Positions 25,751 through 34,593 of a stretch of DNA of 41,433 nt are shown piece after piece (the stretch's first letter is position 1; each line of letters begins with the position of its first letter). A model generated the notes under the pieces. The model saw only the letters and a list, made by a program, of their open reading frames with translations, had not been told where the DNA came from and made no database searches. The position numbers and the translations under genes were made by a program. This stretch comes from Campylobacteraceae bacterium. GTDB taxonomy: Bacteria > Campylobacterota > Campylobacteria > Campylobacterales > Sulfurovaceae. The DNA lies in NCBI GenBank assembly GCA_027034975.1, contig JALVWQ010000030.1, positions 1 to 41,433 of the forward strand. Reading direction: 5' to 3'.

Positions 25751-26236
25751 TTGACGCAAGAGCATCCATTTAAGCCGATTGTTTTTAAGAGTAGTAAAAC
25801 GCTTGTTTTGGGGTCGTTTCCTAGTCTTAAATCGTTTGAGAATAGTTTCTATTATGCTCATCCGCAAAATCAGTTTTGGAAGATTTTATCGCTCATTAGT
25901 GGGTATCCTGCAAATTTAAGAGACCAGAGAGTTTGGCTTCTGAAGCAGTGTAAATTGGCTTTGTGGGATATGGTTGCAAGTTGCAAACGAGAAACTTCGG
26001 CAGATAGTAATTTAGAAGATATTATACCAAACGATATAGAGGCACTCTTAAAGGAGTATCCAAATATTGAGCAGATTGCTTTTACAAGCCGCTTGGCTCA
26101 GAAGATTTACAAAAAACATTTTAGCCACTTAGATATAAAAACTATCTATCTCCCTTCGCCATCTTCTGCTTATGCAAGTATGAGTGTAGAGCAGAAAGCA
26201 AAAAAATATAAAGAGCTACTAGGAGATTGTAAGTGA
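25751..26236 (+). CDS. DNA glycosylase of the uracil-DNA glycosylase superfamily (hypoxanthine/deoxyinosine type)
   Basis: This is a 161-residue protein of the Mug-like branch that removes deaminated bases, probably hypoxanthine or uracil, from DNA. The first active-site motif is LVLGSFPSLKSF (about 19-30), followed by YYAHPQNQFWKIL. The last motif is LPSPSSAYAS near 143. The start is TTG, supported by AGGAG 5 bases upstream. Its end overlaps apaH by GTGA. Confidence 0.8.
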   Translation: MTQEHPFKPIVFKSSKTLVLGSFPSLKSFENSFYYAHPQNQFWKILSLISGYPANLRDQRVWLLKQCKLALWDMVASCKRETSADSNLEDIIPNDIEALLKEYPNIEQIAFTSRLAQKIYKKHFSHLDIKTIYLPSPSSAYASMSVEQKAKKYKELLGDCK

Positions 26237-27060
26237 CTTGGGTAGTTGGCGATATACAAGGGTGCTACAAGCCATTTAGAGAACTGCTAGAGAAGATAGA
26301 GTTTAACCCAAAAAAAGATACCCTGTGGCTTGTTGGCGATTTAGTAAATCGTGGCAAGGGGAGTTTAGAGGTTTTAGAGTATCTCTACTCTATACGAAAA
26401 AGTGTTAAGATTGTTTTAGGAAATCACGATATTGCTCTTATTGCTGTCTATTTTGGATTGAAAAAGAGTAACCCTACCATAGACCCAATTTTAAACTCTC
26501 CAGATAGAGAAAAGCTTATTTCGTGGCTTAGAGAGCAGCCATTTTTGCATATCGATTATAAACTTGGCTATGCTATGGCTCACGCTGGAGTTGCCCCAAA
26601 TATTGAGCTAGGGGCTGCAAAATACTATAGCGATGTTTTACAAAAAAGGCTACAGAGCAAAGATGCCAAAAAGTGGTTAAAGGCTATGATGAGTAAAGAG
26701 AGTGAATACTTTTTACCTAATGGCTCTAATGTAGAGCTAGAGCGGTACTTTTTAGGCTCTTTTACACGAATGCGATACTGCTACAGAGATGGGCATTTAG
26801 ATTTTAAACAGAAAGGCTCTCCAAAAGATCTGAAGAACTCTAATCTCTACCCATGGTTTGAGTGCCCCACTAAGATAAAAAAAGAGCTAAAAATTGTTTT
26901 TGGGCACTGGTCGACACTAGGTTTTTTAAATAGAGAAGATATATTAGCAACCGATACTGGGTGCGTTTGGAATGGTGAACTTACTGCTGTCTCTTTGCCT
27001 GATGAGAGGGTAGTAAGCGTGAAGTGTAGTGATGGCTTGGATCCAAAAAAAGAGGTATAA
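26233..27060 (+). CDS. apaH: Bis(5'-nucleosyl)-tetraphosphatase, symmetrical
   Basis: This enzyme splits Ap4A to two ADP and can decap Np4-RNA. The 275 residues show the metallophosphatase motifs GDIQGC (6-11), GDLVNRG (35-41) and GNHD (63-66). The later motif AHAGVAPN (about 117-124) and FGHWSTLGF (about 228-236) are also present. The start is GTG, overlapping the glycosylase stop by four bases. The pairing of a repair glycosylase with a nucleotide-stress phosphatase suggests a housekeeping/stress operon. Confidence 0.92.
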   Translation: MTWVVGDIQGCYKPFRELLEKIEFNPKKDTLWLVGDLVNRGKGSLEVLEYLYSIRKSVKIVLGNHDIALIAVYFGLKKSNPTIDPILNSPDREKLISWLREQPFLHIDYKLGYAMAHAGVAPNIELGAAKYYSDVLQKRLQSKDAKKWLKAMMSKESEYFLPNGSNVELERYFLGSFTRMRYCYRDGHLDFKQKGSPKDLKNSNLYPWFECPTKIKKELKIVFGHWSTLGFLNREDILATDTGCVWNGELTAVSLPDERVVSVKCSDGLDPKKEV

Positions 27061-27085
27061 GAAAAAGCCAAAAAGCAATAAAAAG

Positions 27086-27120
27086 GCTCTAAGCCCTATG
27101 CTCTTAGCTCTAAGCTTCTA
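27086..27120. repeat. Heptad repeat (gctctaa type)
   Basis: Units: gctctaa, gccctat, gctctta, gctctaa, gcttcta. It is close to the reverse complement of the repeat at 25704-25738, so the pair flanks the glycosylase-apaH genes in inverted orientation, 1.3 kb apart. It ends exactly at the pepA stop codon. Confidence 0.8.
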
Positions 27121-28596
27121 TTAGTAGTGTTCGCCCTCACTAGTTGATAGTTTTTCGATAAATCTTGTTACTGCTCTAACACCTGCACCGCTTGCACCTT
27201 GTGGGTTTTCGCCCCATGCGTGTTCTACAAATGCAGGTCCAGCAATATCGAGGTGGAGCCACTTCTGTTTGTTCTCCTCTTCGATAAACTCCTCTAAGAA
27301 GAGCCCTGCCGTAACTGCCCCACCATATCTTGTATTTGAGATATTGCAAATATCTGCAATAGAGCTTTTGAGTGTCTTTTTCAGGTGTCTATTAAACGGT
27401 AGGTGTGCCGCTAGTTCGCCAGAGGCTACATTGGCAGCATAGAGCATCTTATCTACTACCTTTTGGTTGTTGCCCATAACTCCAGTTGTGTATTGCCCTA
27501 AACCAACTACACAAGCTCCAGTGAGTGTTGCCATATCGATAATATAGTTCGCTTTTACCTCTTGCTGTGCGTAGCAGAGCATATCAGCTAGTACTAAACG
27601 CCCCTCGGCATCTGTATTTCGAACTTCGATAGTTTTACCATTTTTTGCAGTAAGTACATCGTCTGGTTTGTAGGCATTGCCACCTATCATATTCTCTACT
27701 GCTCCAATAAAGCCGTGTATCTCTATTGGGAGTTTAAGGCGGCTAACTGCTTGCAAAATTGCTAAAACTGCAGTTGCTCCACTTTTGTCGAGTTTCATTG
27801 TTACCATAAAGTCGCTTGGTTTCAAACTTAATCCGCCACTATCGTAAGTGAGTCCTTTACCAACTAAAGAGACAACTGATTTTGGATTTTTAGGCTTATA
27901 GCTTAGGTGTATTACTCTGGGAGAGTGGCTGCTAGCTTTTGCAACAGCAAGAAGGGCGTTCATCTTCTCTTTTTTAATATCCTCTTCTTTTAAGATTCTT
28001 ACTTCGAGTCCTTCATTCTTTGCTATATCTTTAGCAACTTTTGCCATTATTTTTGGGTAGAAGTCATCTGGCGGAGTATTGACAATATCTCTTGCTAAAT
28101 TGACCGCGGAAGCAACCTCTAACCCTTTACTTATGGCTCGTTTTGCTGCGTCAATATTGACTTTCTTCGCTCCATACTCTTCGCTCGAGATGTAGATTGC
28201 TTCAAAGTCATCGCTCTTTTCCGATTTATACTTTTCAAATTTATATGTACCTAAAAGTATAGCTTCTGCTTGGGCTCTAAGAGTTGCTGTGCATTTATCG
28301 TGGCTAAGGTAGCTAGCCATTTTTACACTTTTATACTTTTTCCCAATTAAAGAGCGTAGTGCCGTAGCAATTGCTGGTCGTATATCTTTTGCTCTAAGCG
28401 AGTCGCTCCCTACAAAGAGCTTTTTACTCTCTGCTAAGAGGCAAAGTTCATCTTGTCCACCGCTAAATCCTGCTTCTTCTAAAATATCTTTATACTCTTT
28501 TGTAAATCTATGCTCAAAATCCTTTTTTGCAACTACTATAAGCTCTATATCTGCCTCTATATCTTTTAACCTTTTCTCTATAAACTCTATTTTCAT
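27121..28596 (-). CDS. pepA: Leucyl aminopeptidase
   Basis: This is a cytoplasmic M17 aminopeptidase with two metal ions. The 491 residues have the signature NTDAEGRL (327-334). Metal ligands fit Lys247 and Asp252 (GKGLTYDSGG), Asp270 (KLDKSG), and Asp329 and Glu331. The N-terminal domain (1-150) is divergent, as usual. In E. coli PepA also binds DNA at cer sites, but nothing here shows that role. It follows trpB by 10 bases on the same strand. Confidence 0.93.
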   Translation of the reverse strand: MKIEFIEKRLKDIEADIELIVVAKKDFEHRFTKEYKDILEEAGFSGGQDELCLLAESKKLFVGSDSLRAKDIRPAIATALRSLIGKKYKSVKMASYLSHDKCTATLRAQAEAILLGTYKFEKYKSEKSDDFEAIYISSEEYGAKKVNIDAAKRAISKGLEVASAVNLARDIVNTPPDDFYPKIMAKVAKDIAKNEGLEVRILKEEDIKKEKMNALLAVAKASSHSPRVIHLSYKPKNPKSVVSLVGKGLTYDSGGLSLKPSDFMVTMKLDKSGATAVLAILQAVSRLKLPIEIHGFIGAVENMIGGNAYKPDDVLTAKNGKTIEVRNTDAEGRLVLADMLCYAQQEVKANYIIDMATLTGACVVGLGQYTTGVMGNNQKVVDKMLYAANVASGELAAHLPFNRHLKKTLKSSIADICNISNTRYGGAVTAGLFLEEFIEEENKQKWLHLDIAGPAFVEHAWGENPQGASGAGVRAVTRFIEKLSTSEGEHY

Positions 28597-28606
28597 CTTC
28601 GTATCC

Positions 28607-29809
28607 TTAATCGAAATTTAGCAACTGTTGTGCTTGAACCATATCTTTATCGCCTCGTCCTGAGACATTGACTATAACTAACTTATCTTTAAGCTCCTCT
28701 TGCGGTATCTTTTTTAAATAAGCAATTGCGTGCGAGCTCTCAAATGCTGGAATAATTCCCTCTTTTTGGCTGAGCCATACAAAGGCATCTAGGGCTTCTT
28801 GGTCGGTTATGTTATCGTATTTTACAGCTTCGAGCTCTTTTAAGTAAGCATGTTCTGGCCCAATACCTGGATAGTCTAGTCCTGCACTTATGGAGTGGGC
28901 TTCGAGTATCTGCCCATCTTCATCTTGCAAAAGATAGCTCATTTGACCATGCAGTACTCCTGGGCTCCCTTTTGCTAAGGAGGCACCATGTTTGCTATCG
29001 AGCCCTAATCCGCCGGCTTCTATACCAATACATTGGGTCTCTTTGTCTTCTAAAAAGTGGTTGAAGATACCAATTGCATTAGAGCCGCCGCCAATGCAGG
29101 CAATAACATAGTCTGGTAGTTTACCCTCTGCCTCTAATATGTCGCGTTTTGCCTCCCAGCCGATAATTGATTGAATATCACGAATCATCATAGGGTAGGG
29201 GTGTGGCCCTGCGACTGTACCAATAATATAGAATGTATCTCGAGCATTTGTAACCCAGTGGCGGATAGCATCGTTCATTGCATCTTTGAGTGTGCGGCTA
29301 CCGCTTTTTACAGCGTGCACCTTTGCCCCTAGAAGCTTCATTCTAAATACATTAAGGGCTTGTCGCTCTACATCTTTTTCGCCCATAAAAATTTCGCACT
29401 CTAAGCCAAATAGAGCTGCTACAGTTGCCGTTGCAACGCCGTGTTGTCCAGCACCTGTTTCGGCAATTACTTTCTTTTTTCCTAGGCGTTTAGCCAAGAT
29501 CGCTTGTGCTACTGTGTGGTTGATTTTGTGAGCCCCTGTGTGGTTGAGATCTTCTCTTTTCAGGTAAACCTTTGCCCCTAACTCTTTCGAGAGATTTTCG
29601 GCAAAGTAGAGAGGGCTAGGGCGACCAACATATTTTTTGTAGTAGTAGTCTACCTCTGCCCAAAAATCTCTGTCGAAACGGACAGCTTCGTAATCTCTTT
29701 TAAGCTCTTCAAGAACTGGCATAAGTGTCTCTGGTACATAGCGACCACCAAAGATACCAAAGTGTCCTAGTTCATCTGGATCATATTTGCTTGGTTTAGG
29801 AATATACAT
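28607..29809 (-). CDS. trpB: Tryptophan synthase beta chain
   Basis: This PLP enzyme joins indole and serine to make tryptophan. The 400 residues carry the PLP lysine in HTGAHKINH (90-98, Lys95), the catalytic Glu117 in AETGAGQHG and the phosphate loop GGGSNAIG (240-247). The length and N-terminus are of the TrpB1 type that normally works with TrpA, yet no trpA or other trp gene is nearby. Neighbours are pepA and mltG, so trpA must be elsewhere. Confidence 0.94.
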   Translation of the reverse strand: MYIPKPSKYDPDELGHFGIFGGRYVPETLMPVLEELKRDYEAVRFDRDFWAEVDYYYKKYVGRPSPLYFAENLSKELGAKVYLKREDLNHTGAHKINHTVAQAILAKRLGKKKVIAETGAGQHGVATATVAALFGLECEIFMGEKDVERQALNVFRMKLLGAKVHAVKSGSRTLKDAMNDAIRHWVTNARDTFYIIGTVAGPHPYPMMIRDIQSIIGWEAKRDILEAEGKLPDYVIACIGGGSNAIGIFNHFLEDKETQCIGIEAGGLGLDSKHGASLAKGSPGVLHGQMSYLLQDEDGQILEAHSISAGLDYPGIGPEHAYLKELEAVKYDNITDQEALDAFVWLSQKEGIIPAFESSHAIAYLKKIPQEELKDKLVIVNVSGRGDKDMVQAQQLLNFD

Positions 29810-29842
29810 AAATTGTAACTCTCTTTTTTTGAGAGATTATAT

Positions 29843-30868
29843 CTAATTCTGGTTTAAGATATCTACACTTGTTGGGAGAGGAGAGAGCTTCGGTGCCTTT
29901 GGAAGATTCTGTTTTATTATCTGCTCAATCTTCTTTTTAAGTTGGCGGCTCTTTTTGAGTCTCTCTTTATACTTTTTAACATTTTTTAGGTGTTTTTTGT
30001 ACTCTTTGCTAAAGGTGTGGCTCTTGCCATCTTTGGACTTTACAAAGTAGAGATAATCGGTTTGAGCAGGGTTAAATGCGGCATCCAAAGAGGCCTCTGA
30101 GATGCTAGCAATTGGTTCTGGAGGAAGCCCTTTATGTTTGTAACTATTAAAAGCTGAGTTATTCTTTTTTATCATCTCTGGTGTTACAACTTTATGGGAA
30201 TTCTTTTTATAATTGAGTGTTGCATCCATCTGCAGTTTCATCCCTTTTTTGAGGCGATTATAGATTACAGAGGCAATGAGAGGCATCTCTTTATAGTTTT
30301 GTGTCTCCTTTTCGATGATAGAGGCGATAATAACCTTCTCTTTAAACCTTTTGCTCTTAAGCGGTGTTGCATACTTTTTCGAGAGCTTTGTAAAAAGGAG
30401 GGCACTTACATTAAGCATATGCTCCATTGTGCTTATCTCGTTGGTATTAAATGGTATATGGTAGTGCTTTGCAATAATAGAGGCTTCAGAAAAGAGGGCG
30501 TATCTATTGTAAATCTCTAGTAGTTTTGAGCGGTTTAATTTTGCTTGCTTCGATATTCTCTCTACAAACTCTTCGATGGTTGCACCACCATACATGATCA
30601 TTGTACGGGTCTTCTCTCTGCTGTTTTGGAGAGCAATTTTCATAATTTCATACTTTTTTGTCTGCGTTGGTACACGAATCCAGCCATCTTTTACATTGAA
30701 GAGTTTTAGCAGAGTGAGGTCGATGCTATTAAGGGGGTAGTTTGCATCTAAAGGTGGACTTTTAGCTCCTTTGTAAATATAGAGTAGTTGTGGTGTCTTT
30801 ATTGGAAAGAGAAGATAGATAAGTAGGGCTATAACTACAAGGAGTATAATTTTTATCTTGCTCTTCAC
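29843..30868 (-). CDS. mltG: Endolytic murein transglycosylase MltG (YceG-like)
   Basis: This is an inner-membrane enzyme that cuts nascent peptidoglycan glycan strands. The 341 residues have an N-terminal transmembrane helix (about 4-21). The catalytic region is ASIIEKET (182-189, Glu186 as active acid). QMDATLNY near 213 and the PPEPIASISEASLDAAFNPA stretch are family-typical, as is the YFVKSKDGKSHTF motif. The C-terminal ~60 residues are lysine-rich. The start is 10 bases after the acyltransferase stop. Confidence 0.9.
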   Translation of the reverse strand: MKSKIKIILLVVIALLIYLLFPIKTPQLLYIYKGAKSPPLDANYPLNSIDLTLLKLFNVKDGWIRVPTQTKKYEIMKIALQNSREKTRTMIMYGGATIEEFVERISKQAKLNRSKLLEIYNRYALFSEASIIAKHYHIPFNTNEISTMEHMLNVSALLFTKLSKKYATPLKSKRFKEKVIIASIIEKETQNYKEMPLIASVIYNRLKKGMKLQMDATLNYKKNSHKVVTPEMIKKNNSAFNSYKHKGLPPEPIASISEASLDAAFNPAQTDYLYFVKSKDGKSHTFSKEYKKHLKNVKKYKERLKKSRQLKKKIEQIIKQNLPKAPKLSPLPTSVDILNQN

Positions 30869-30878
30869 TCTTTCTCCT

Positions 30879-31802
30879 CTATTTATTTTTACTGAAATTA
30901 TAAATTTCAGGGTAGGTCTGTTTCCAACGCCTATGTATCCAGAGCCATTCGTGTGGTGATTGCTCGATAACCTTTTGTGTAATATTAGCTTGTTTTTGGG
31001 TATGGTTAATAATATCTTGCTCTTCGTTGCCGCTTTTTTCTATGGTAATAGGGTCGTAGAATGTTGCTTCGTACTTCTCGAAACCGACTCGAGTAATGAA
31101 AGCAGGGATAACGATTGCATCATATTTAAGTGCTAATATTGCTGCAGAGTGGGTGTGTATCGTCTTCTTCCCAAAAAACTCTACCTCTACTCCCTCTAAG
31201 TTTTGGTCTACCAAGAGCCCTAAAAGCTTTTTTGCTTTCACAGTTTTTACCATTTTGATCATGGCTCCATGTTTGCTTATCATCTCTATATCGAACTGTT
31301 GGCGGTTTTTCTTAAGTACACTATCGAGCCAAGGCTGTTTGAGTGGTCGCCCAACTCCAACTAATGGTTGGTATTTAGCCGATATTGCTAAAGGTAGGAT
31401 CTCCCAGTTGCTCTGGTGCGCTGTAATAAAGATTATTGGTTTATCGCTCGCGAGTGCATCGAGGAGAATTTTGTCGTTCTTAAAAGTAACCTTTTCTAAG
31501 AGTCTCTCTTTCGAGATATTTTGGTTCTCTATAAAGCTTCCTAAGTTTTGGGCAAGATTGGAGAACATATTTCGAATAATTTGCTCTTTTTCAGCAGGAG
31601 ATAGACGATCTTGATAGACAAAATCTAAGTTTGCTCTTGCTATTAAGCGATAGCGTTTATGGTATTTATATAAAAGAGAAGCGATAATGTGTGCAATCGA
31701 CTCCTTTATGCTTTGAGGCAGAATGTGTGAAACTCTCTTAAGCATCCAAAAAGTTAAAGCTGCAAACCACTCTTTTACTTTATTGCTTAGATTACTTTGC
31801 AT
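30879..31802 (-). CDS. Lipid A biosynthesis acyltransferase (LpxL/HtrB family)
   Basis: This is an inner-membrane acyltransferase that adds secondary acyl chains to lipid A. The 307 residues have the catalytic HX4E motif HQSNWE (129-134) and the LLVDQNLEGVEVEFFGKKT segment, then WIHRRWK near the C-terminus, all typical. The N-terminal hydrophobic segment around 33-45 likely anchors it. Whether it is the LpxL or LpxM paralogue cannot be told. It is first in a minus-strand set with mltG. Confidence 0.87.
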   Translation of the reverse strand: MQSNLSNKVKEWFAALTFWMLKRVSHILPQSIKESIAHIIASLLYKYHKRYRLIARANLDFVYQDRLSPAEKEQIIRNMFSNLAQNLGSFIENQNISKERLLEKVTFKNDKILLDALASDKPIIFITAHQSNWEILPLAISAKYQPLVGVGRPLKQPWLDSVLKKNRQQFDIEMISKHGAMIKMVKTVKAKKLLGLLVDQNLEGVEVEFFGKKTIHTHSAAILALKYDAIVIPAFITRVGFEKYEATFYDPITIEKSGNEEQDIINHTQKQANITQKVIEQSPHEWLWIHRRWKQTYPEIYNFSKNK

Positions 31803-32024
31803 TATACTTATTCTCGGTATATTGTAGAGTTATTGTATAGGTTTTTTTGTACAAAATAGAGTCTCCTTGCAATATTAACTTTATCATTTTATCAAATAAG
31901 TATTGATTTTACAATAGAGTGGGTCAATTTGTTCATAAACTCAACAACTGTAGAGAGAATTGAACGATTTTAACAAAGAGTATAGCAAAAAGTGGAATAA
32001 AATTAGTAAATATGACATGAAATG

Positions 32025-32053
32025 TTGCGATTTAAAAAAAAATATGCTAATCT
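32025..32053 (+). promoter_or_regulatory. Probable promoter of the helix-hairpin-helix membrane protein
   Basis: TTGCGA (32025-32030), a 17-base spacer and TAATCT (32048-32053) lie 34 bases before the ATG. The remaining gap 31803-32024 is AT-rich and shows nothing else I can support. Confidence 0.5.
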
Positions 32054-32086
32054 TATAAAACAATAAATGCAGAGGAGAGGAAAATC

Positions 32087-33166
32087 ATGGTAACAGCATT
32101 ACAGATTGCTTTGCTATTAATTTTGATAGCATTAATCGGAATTATTTTGGGTTATATCTTTGGTCGATTAGCATGTAAAAAAAGAGAAAGCAGTCTCTAT
32201 TTTGAGAAGAGTGACTATTGTGAGGAGCAGTATACTCAAAATTTAATAAAGGATGAGCTCTCAGGGAGTGCTAATAGTACCTTTAACAATGATTTTGCTA
32301 CAGTAGCAAGAGAGAGTGAAAGCTCAAGAGTGGATGCTGCAGTTGCTACAGATTCTGGGGGAAATAGTCAAGCTCAATCTTTGCTAGGTGGTGATGGAGC
32401 AGTGAGTGGAGATATTGCTACAGAACAAAATAGTCAAGATTTAGCTATAAGCCAAGCTTTAACTGAAGAGAAAGAGGGTAGTGTACATTTAGGTAAAGCC
32501 AGTAGTGATACTGCGAAGCAAGAGGATCAAACATCAAATGAAAGTGGAGCAGCCCAAGAACAAGATGCAAATAATACACAAGAGGGTAGCAGTAGCACCC
32601 AAGTAGATAAGAGTGAAGCTAATGAGAAAAGTAGTGCAAACGAAAGTGTCGAAGCAGTAGATGAGAACGAAGTGACCCAAGAGCAAGCTACAGATATAGC
32701 TCATAATGATGCTGCGAAGCAAGAGGATCAAACATCGAATGAGAGTGGAGCAGCCCAAGAACAAGATGCAAATAATACACAAGAGGGTAGCAGTAGCACC
32801 CAAGTAGATAAGAGTGAAGCTAATGAGAAAAGTAGTGCAAACGAAAGTGTCGAAGCAGTAGATGAGGGGGTTAAGCCACCAGTACTTTCAGAACCAAAGA
32901 ATGGTACAAAAGATAACCTATGCCGCATAAAAGGGATAGGAAATATCATAGAGGGCAAATTGAACGATCTAGGAATATTCCACTTTGAGCAGATAGCAGC
33001 TTGGAGTGAAGATGAGGTAAAATGGATAGATAGCCACTTAGCATTCTCAGGTAGAATTCTTAGAGAAGATTGGATTGGGCAGGCAAAACTTTTAGCTACA
33101 GGTGAAGAGACAGAGTTCTCTAAACGCGTAGATAAAGGGGAGGTAGCTACAAGTAAAATAGATTAG
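32087..33166 (+). CDS. Membrane-anchored helix-hairpin-helix protein with duplicated acidic linker
   Basis: The 359 residues have one N-terminal transmembrane helix (about 5-27). A long acidic, Gln/Ser/Asn-rich linker follows (about 35-275). The C-terminal domain reads LCRIKGIGNIIEGKLNDLGIFHFEQIAAW (about 280-308) and belongs to the helix-hairpin-helix group annotated as predicted flap-endonuclease-like 5' nuclease (COG3743). No catalytic acidic cluster is evident, so DNA binding or protein binding is as likely as nuclease activity. The linker holds a 52-residue segment twice (about 142-193 and 209-260), nearly identical in DNA. GGAGAGG precedes the ATG. The function is unknown. Confidence 0.75.
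   Translation: MVTALQIALLLILIALIGIILGYIFGRLACKKRESSLYFEKSDYCEEQYTQNLIKDELSGSANSTFNNDFATVARESESSRVDAAVATDSGGNSQAQSLLGGDGAVSGDIATEQNSQDLAISQALTEEKEGSVHLGKASSDTAKQEDQTSNESGAAQEQDANNTQEGSSSTQVDKSEANEKSSANESVEAVDENEVTQEQATDIAHNDAAKQEDQTSNESGAAQEQDANNTQEGSSSTQVDKSEANEKSSANESVEAVDEGVKPPVLSEPKNGTKDNLCRIKGIGNIIEGKLNDLGIFHFEQIAAWSEDEVKWIDSHLAFSGRILREDWIGQAKLLATGEETEFSKRVDKGEVATSKID
32511..32866 (+). repeat. In-frame tandem duplication within the linker
   Basis: Copies 32511-32665 and 32712-32866 are 155 bases each with two mismatches (both silent A/G changes) and are offset by 201 bases (67 codons). The near identity at the DNA level shows a recent duplication or ongoing homogenisation. Confidence 0.93.
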
Positions 33167-33182
33167 AGGATCCTCATCCTCT
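33165..33182. terminator. Hairpin between converging genes
   Basis: AGAGGAT-cctc-ATCCTCT is a perfect 7-bp stem directly at the stop of the plus-strand gene and 8 bases from the stop of the minus-strand lipoprotein gene. It could serve both; no T-run follows. Confidence 0.55.
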
Positions 33183-33189
33183 CCTCGTA

Positions 33190-33582
33190 TTATCTATTTC
33201 GATAGTAGGAGAAAATCTCACCACCTTCAGTCTTGTAAACAAACTGTTTATAGTTAATTGTTAAAATTTTATCATATGTTCTTGTGTGTGGTTCGGTATA
33301 GTTACTTTTTAGAATCACTTCATTTAAGATACCAAATCTTACTCGCCATCTTCCAGTAGCATAGAGTTTACGATTAGTTCCCCTTACCCTAGCATATGTA
33401 GCAAAACGGTGGTCATGAGTAAATTTTGTTACAACATGGGTTACTTTGCTACCGCTTTTGAGATCTTTATGCCATGTACCTATGAGTTTCTGCTCTATAG
33501 ACTTATCACTCTTTTGCTGTTCGCTACAGCTTGTGAACAGAAATGCTGTTATAAGAAGTGCTAAATATTGCTTTTTGATCAC
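33190..33582 (-). CDS. Unknown small lipoprotein
   Basis: This is a 130-residue protein with a lipoprotein signal ending in LFTSC (Cys19). The mature part starts with a polar Ser/Gln/Lys stretch, then KLIGTWHKDLKSGSKVTHVVTKFTHDHRFATYA and alternating strands, a pattern like small lipocalin-type beta barrels (GTW motif). The family is not identified. AAAGAGAAAATG precedes the start on the minus strand, a modest ribosome site. Confidence 0.6.
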   Translation of the reverse strand: MIKKQYLALLITAFLFTSCSEQQKSDKSIEQKLIGTWHKDLKSGSKVTHVVTKFTHDHRFATYARVRGTNRKLYATGRWRVRFGILNEVILKSNYTEPHTRTYDKILTINYKQFVYKTEGGEIFSYYRNR

Positions 33583-33751
33583 ATTTTCTCTTTACTTTGG
33601 TATTTTGGAATGATTTGATATTTACTGATTATAAACATATTTATCTTAAGGGAAACTTTTGGATAATATATAGAGCCAATTTACATTAGTGTTTTATAAA
33701 TGCTTTGCTAATAAACGGTAAAAGTTCGGTAAAATAGATGTATGAGGGAAA

Positions 33752-33772
33752 TTGCTTATTTAGCAAGCGGAG
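33752..33772 (-). terminator. Hairpin downstream of rpsR
   Basis: On the minus strand AGTAAGC-tctcc-GCTTGCT and an overlapping TTGCT-aaat-AGCAA-TTT can form alternative stems 15-30 bases after the rpsR stop. It is a plausible end for the rpsF-ssb-rpsR transcript. The remaining gap to 33583 shows no gene. Confidence 0.45.
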
Positions 33773-33783
33773 AGCTTACTAAA

Positions 33784-34047
33784 TTACTTGATAAGTTCAA
33801 AAGGGTTTGCAACAACTCTTTTTCTATCAACAATATATGGAATAAATGCAGCTTGTCTTGCTCTTTTAATAGCATCTGCAACCATCTCCTGGTGTTTTTT
33901 ACAGTTTCCTGTAAGTCTGCGAGGCATAATTTTGTATCTCTCACTTAAGCTAAACTTGAGTTGGTTTAAATCTTTATAGTCGATAAAATCAACTTTCCCT
34001 TGACAGTATCTGCAAAATCTCTTTTTAAATTTTCTTTTTTCAGCCAT
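33784..34047 (-). CDS. rpsR: Ribosomal protein S18
   Basis: This is an 87-residue small-subunit protein that pairs with S6 on the 16S rRNA platform. It has [13 protein letters not shown] at the N-terminus and the family motif [14 protein letters not shown] near 40-53. The two cysteines form a CxxC pair (zinc-type S18). It is last in the rpsF-ssb-rpsR set, 11 bases after ssb. Confidence 0.97.
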   Translation of the reverse strand: MAEKRKFKKRFCRYCQGKVDFIDYKDLNQLKFSLSERYKIMPRRLTGNCKKHQEMVADAIKRARQAAFIPYIVDRKRVVANPFELIK

Positions 34048-34058
34048 TGTTTAATCTC

Positions 34059-34574
34059 CTAAAATGGTATTTCGTCTTCATCGATATCGATTTCTGGAAT
34101 TTCCGGCTCTTGAGGTATATTTTGGTTCACACCATTTTGAGTAGGAGCTTGCTGCTGCATCGGTGCAGCTTGGCTACTTGCTTGTTGCTGTGGAGCTGCC
34201 GGTGCACTATTGTAACCACTGTTATTGTATTGGTTATTTTGTGCATCGGCTCTTGTATCTAGCATCTGCATACTCTCTACTGTTACTGAATGGCGGCTTC
34301 TTTTTGTACCATCTTGAGCAACCCACTGTTCTAAAATTAGTCTTCCTTCAACTAAAACTTTACTCCCACGGCGAAGGTACTGGCTGGCAATCTCTGCTGT
34401 GCGTCCGAAGAATGTAAGATCGATAAACATAGTCTCATCTTTAAGTTCTCCACTCGCACTTTTAAATCTTCTGTTTGTAGCGATACCTACTTTTCCTATA
34501 GCACTTCCGCTACTTGTGTAACGCATCTCTACATCTCTAGTTAAATTGCCAACGAGTATTACCTTGTTATACAT
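34059..34574 (-). CDS. ssb: Single-stranded DNA-binding protein
   Basis: This protein coats single-stranded DNA in replication and repair. The 171 residues comprise an OB fold (1-110, starting MYNKVILVGNLTRDVEMRY), a Gln/Ala/Pro/Asn-rich linker and the acidic tip ending DEDEIPF, which binds partner proteins. It lies between the two ribosomal protein genes, as in many bacteria. Confidence 0.97.
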   Translation of the reverse strand: MYNKVILVGNLTRDVEMRYTSSGSAIGKVGIATNRRFKSASGELKDETMFIDLTFFGRTAEIASQYLRRGSKVLVEGRLILEQWVAQDGTKRSRHSVTVESMQMLDTRADAQNNQYNNSGYNSAPAAPQQQASSQAAPMQQQAPTQNGVNQNIPQEPEIPEIDIDEDEIPF

Positions 34575-34593
34575 GTGAGTTCCTTTTAATTAC

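Noticed and set aside
33742-33948. Plus-strand 68-codon ORF beginning [16 protein letters not shown].
   Set aside because: It runs antisense through rpsR, has no ribosome site, and loses any protein-like composition after 30 residues.
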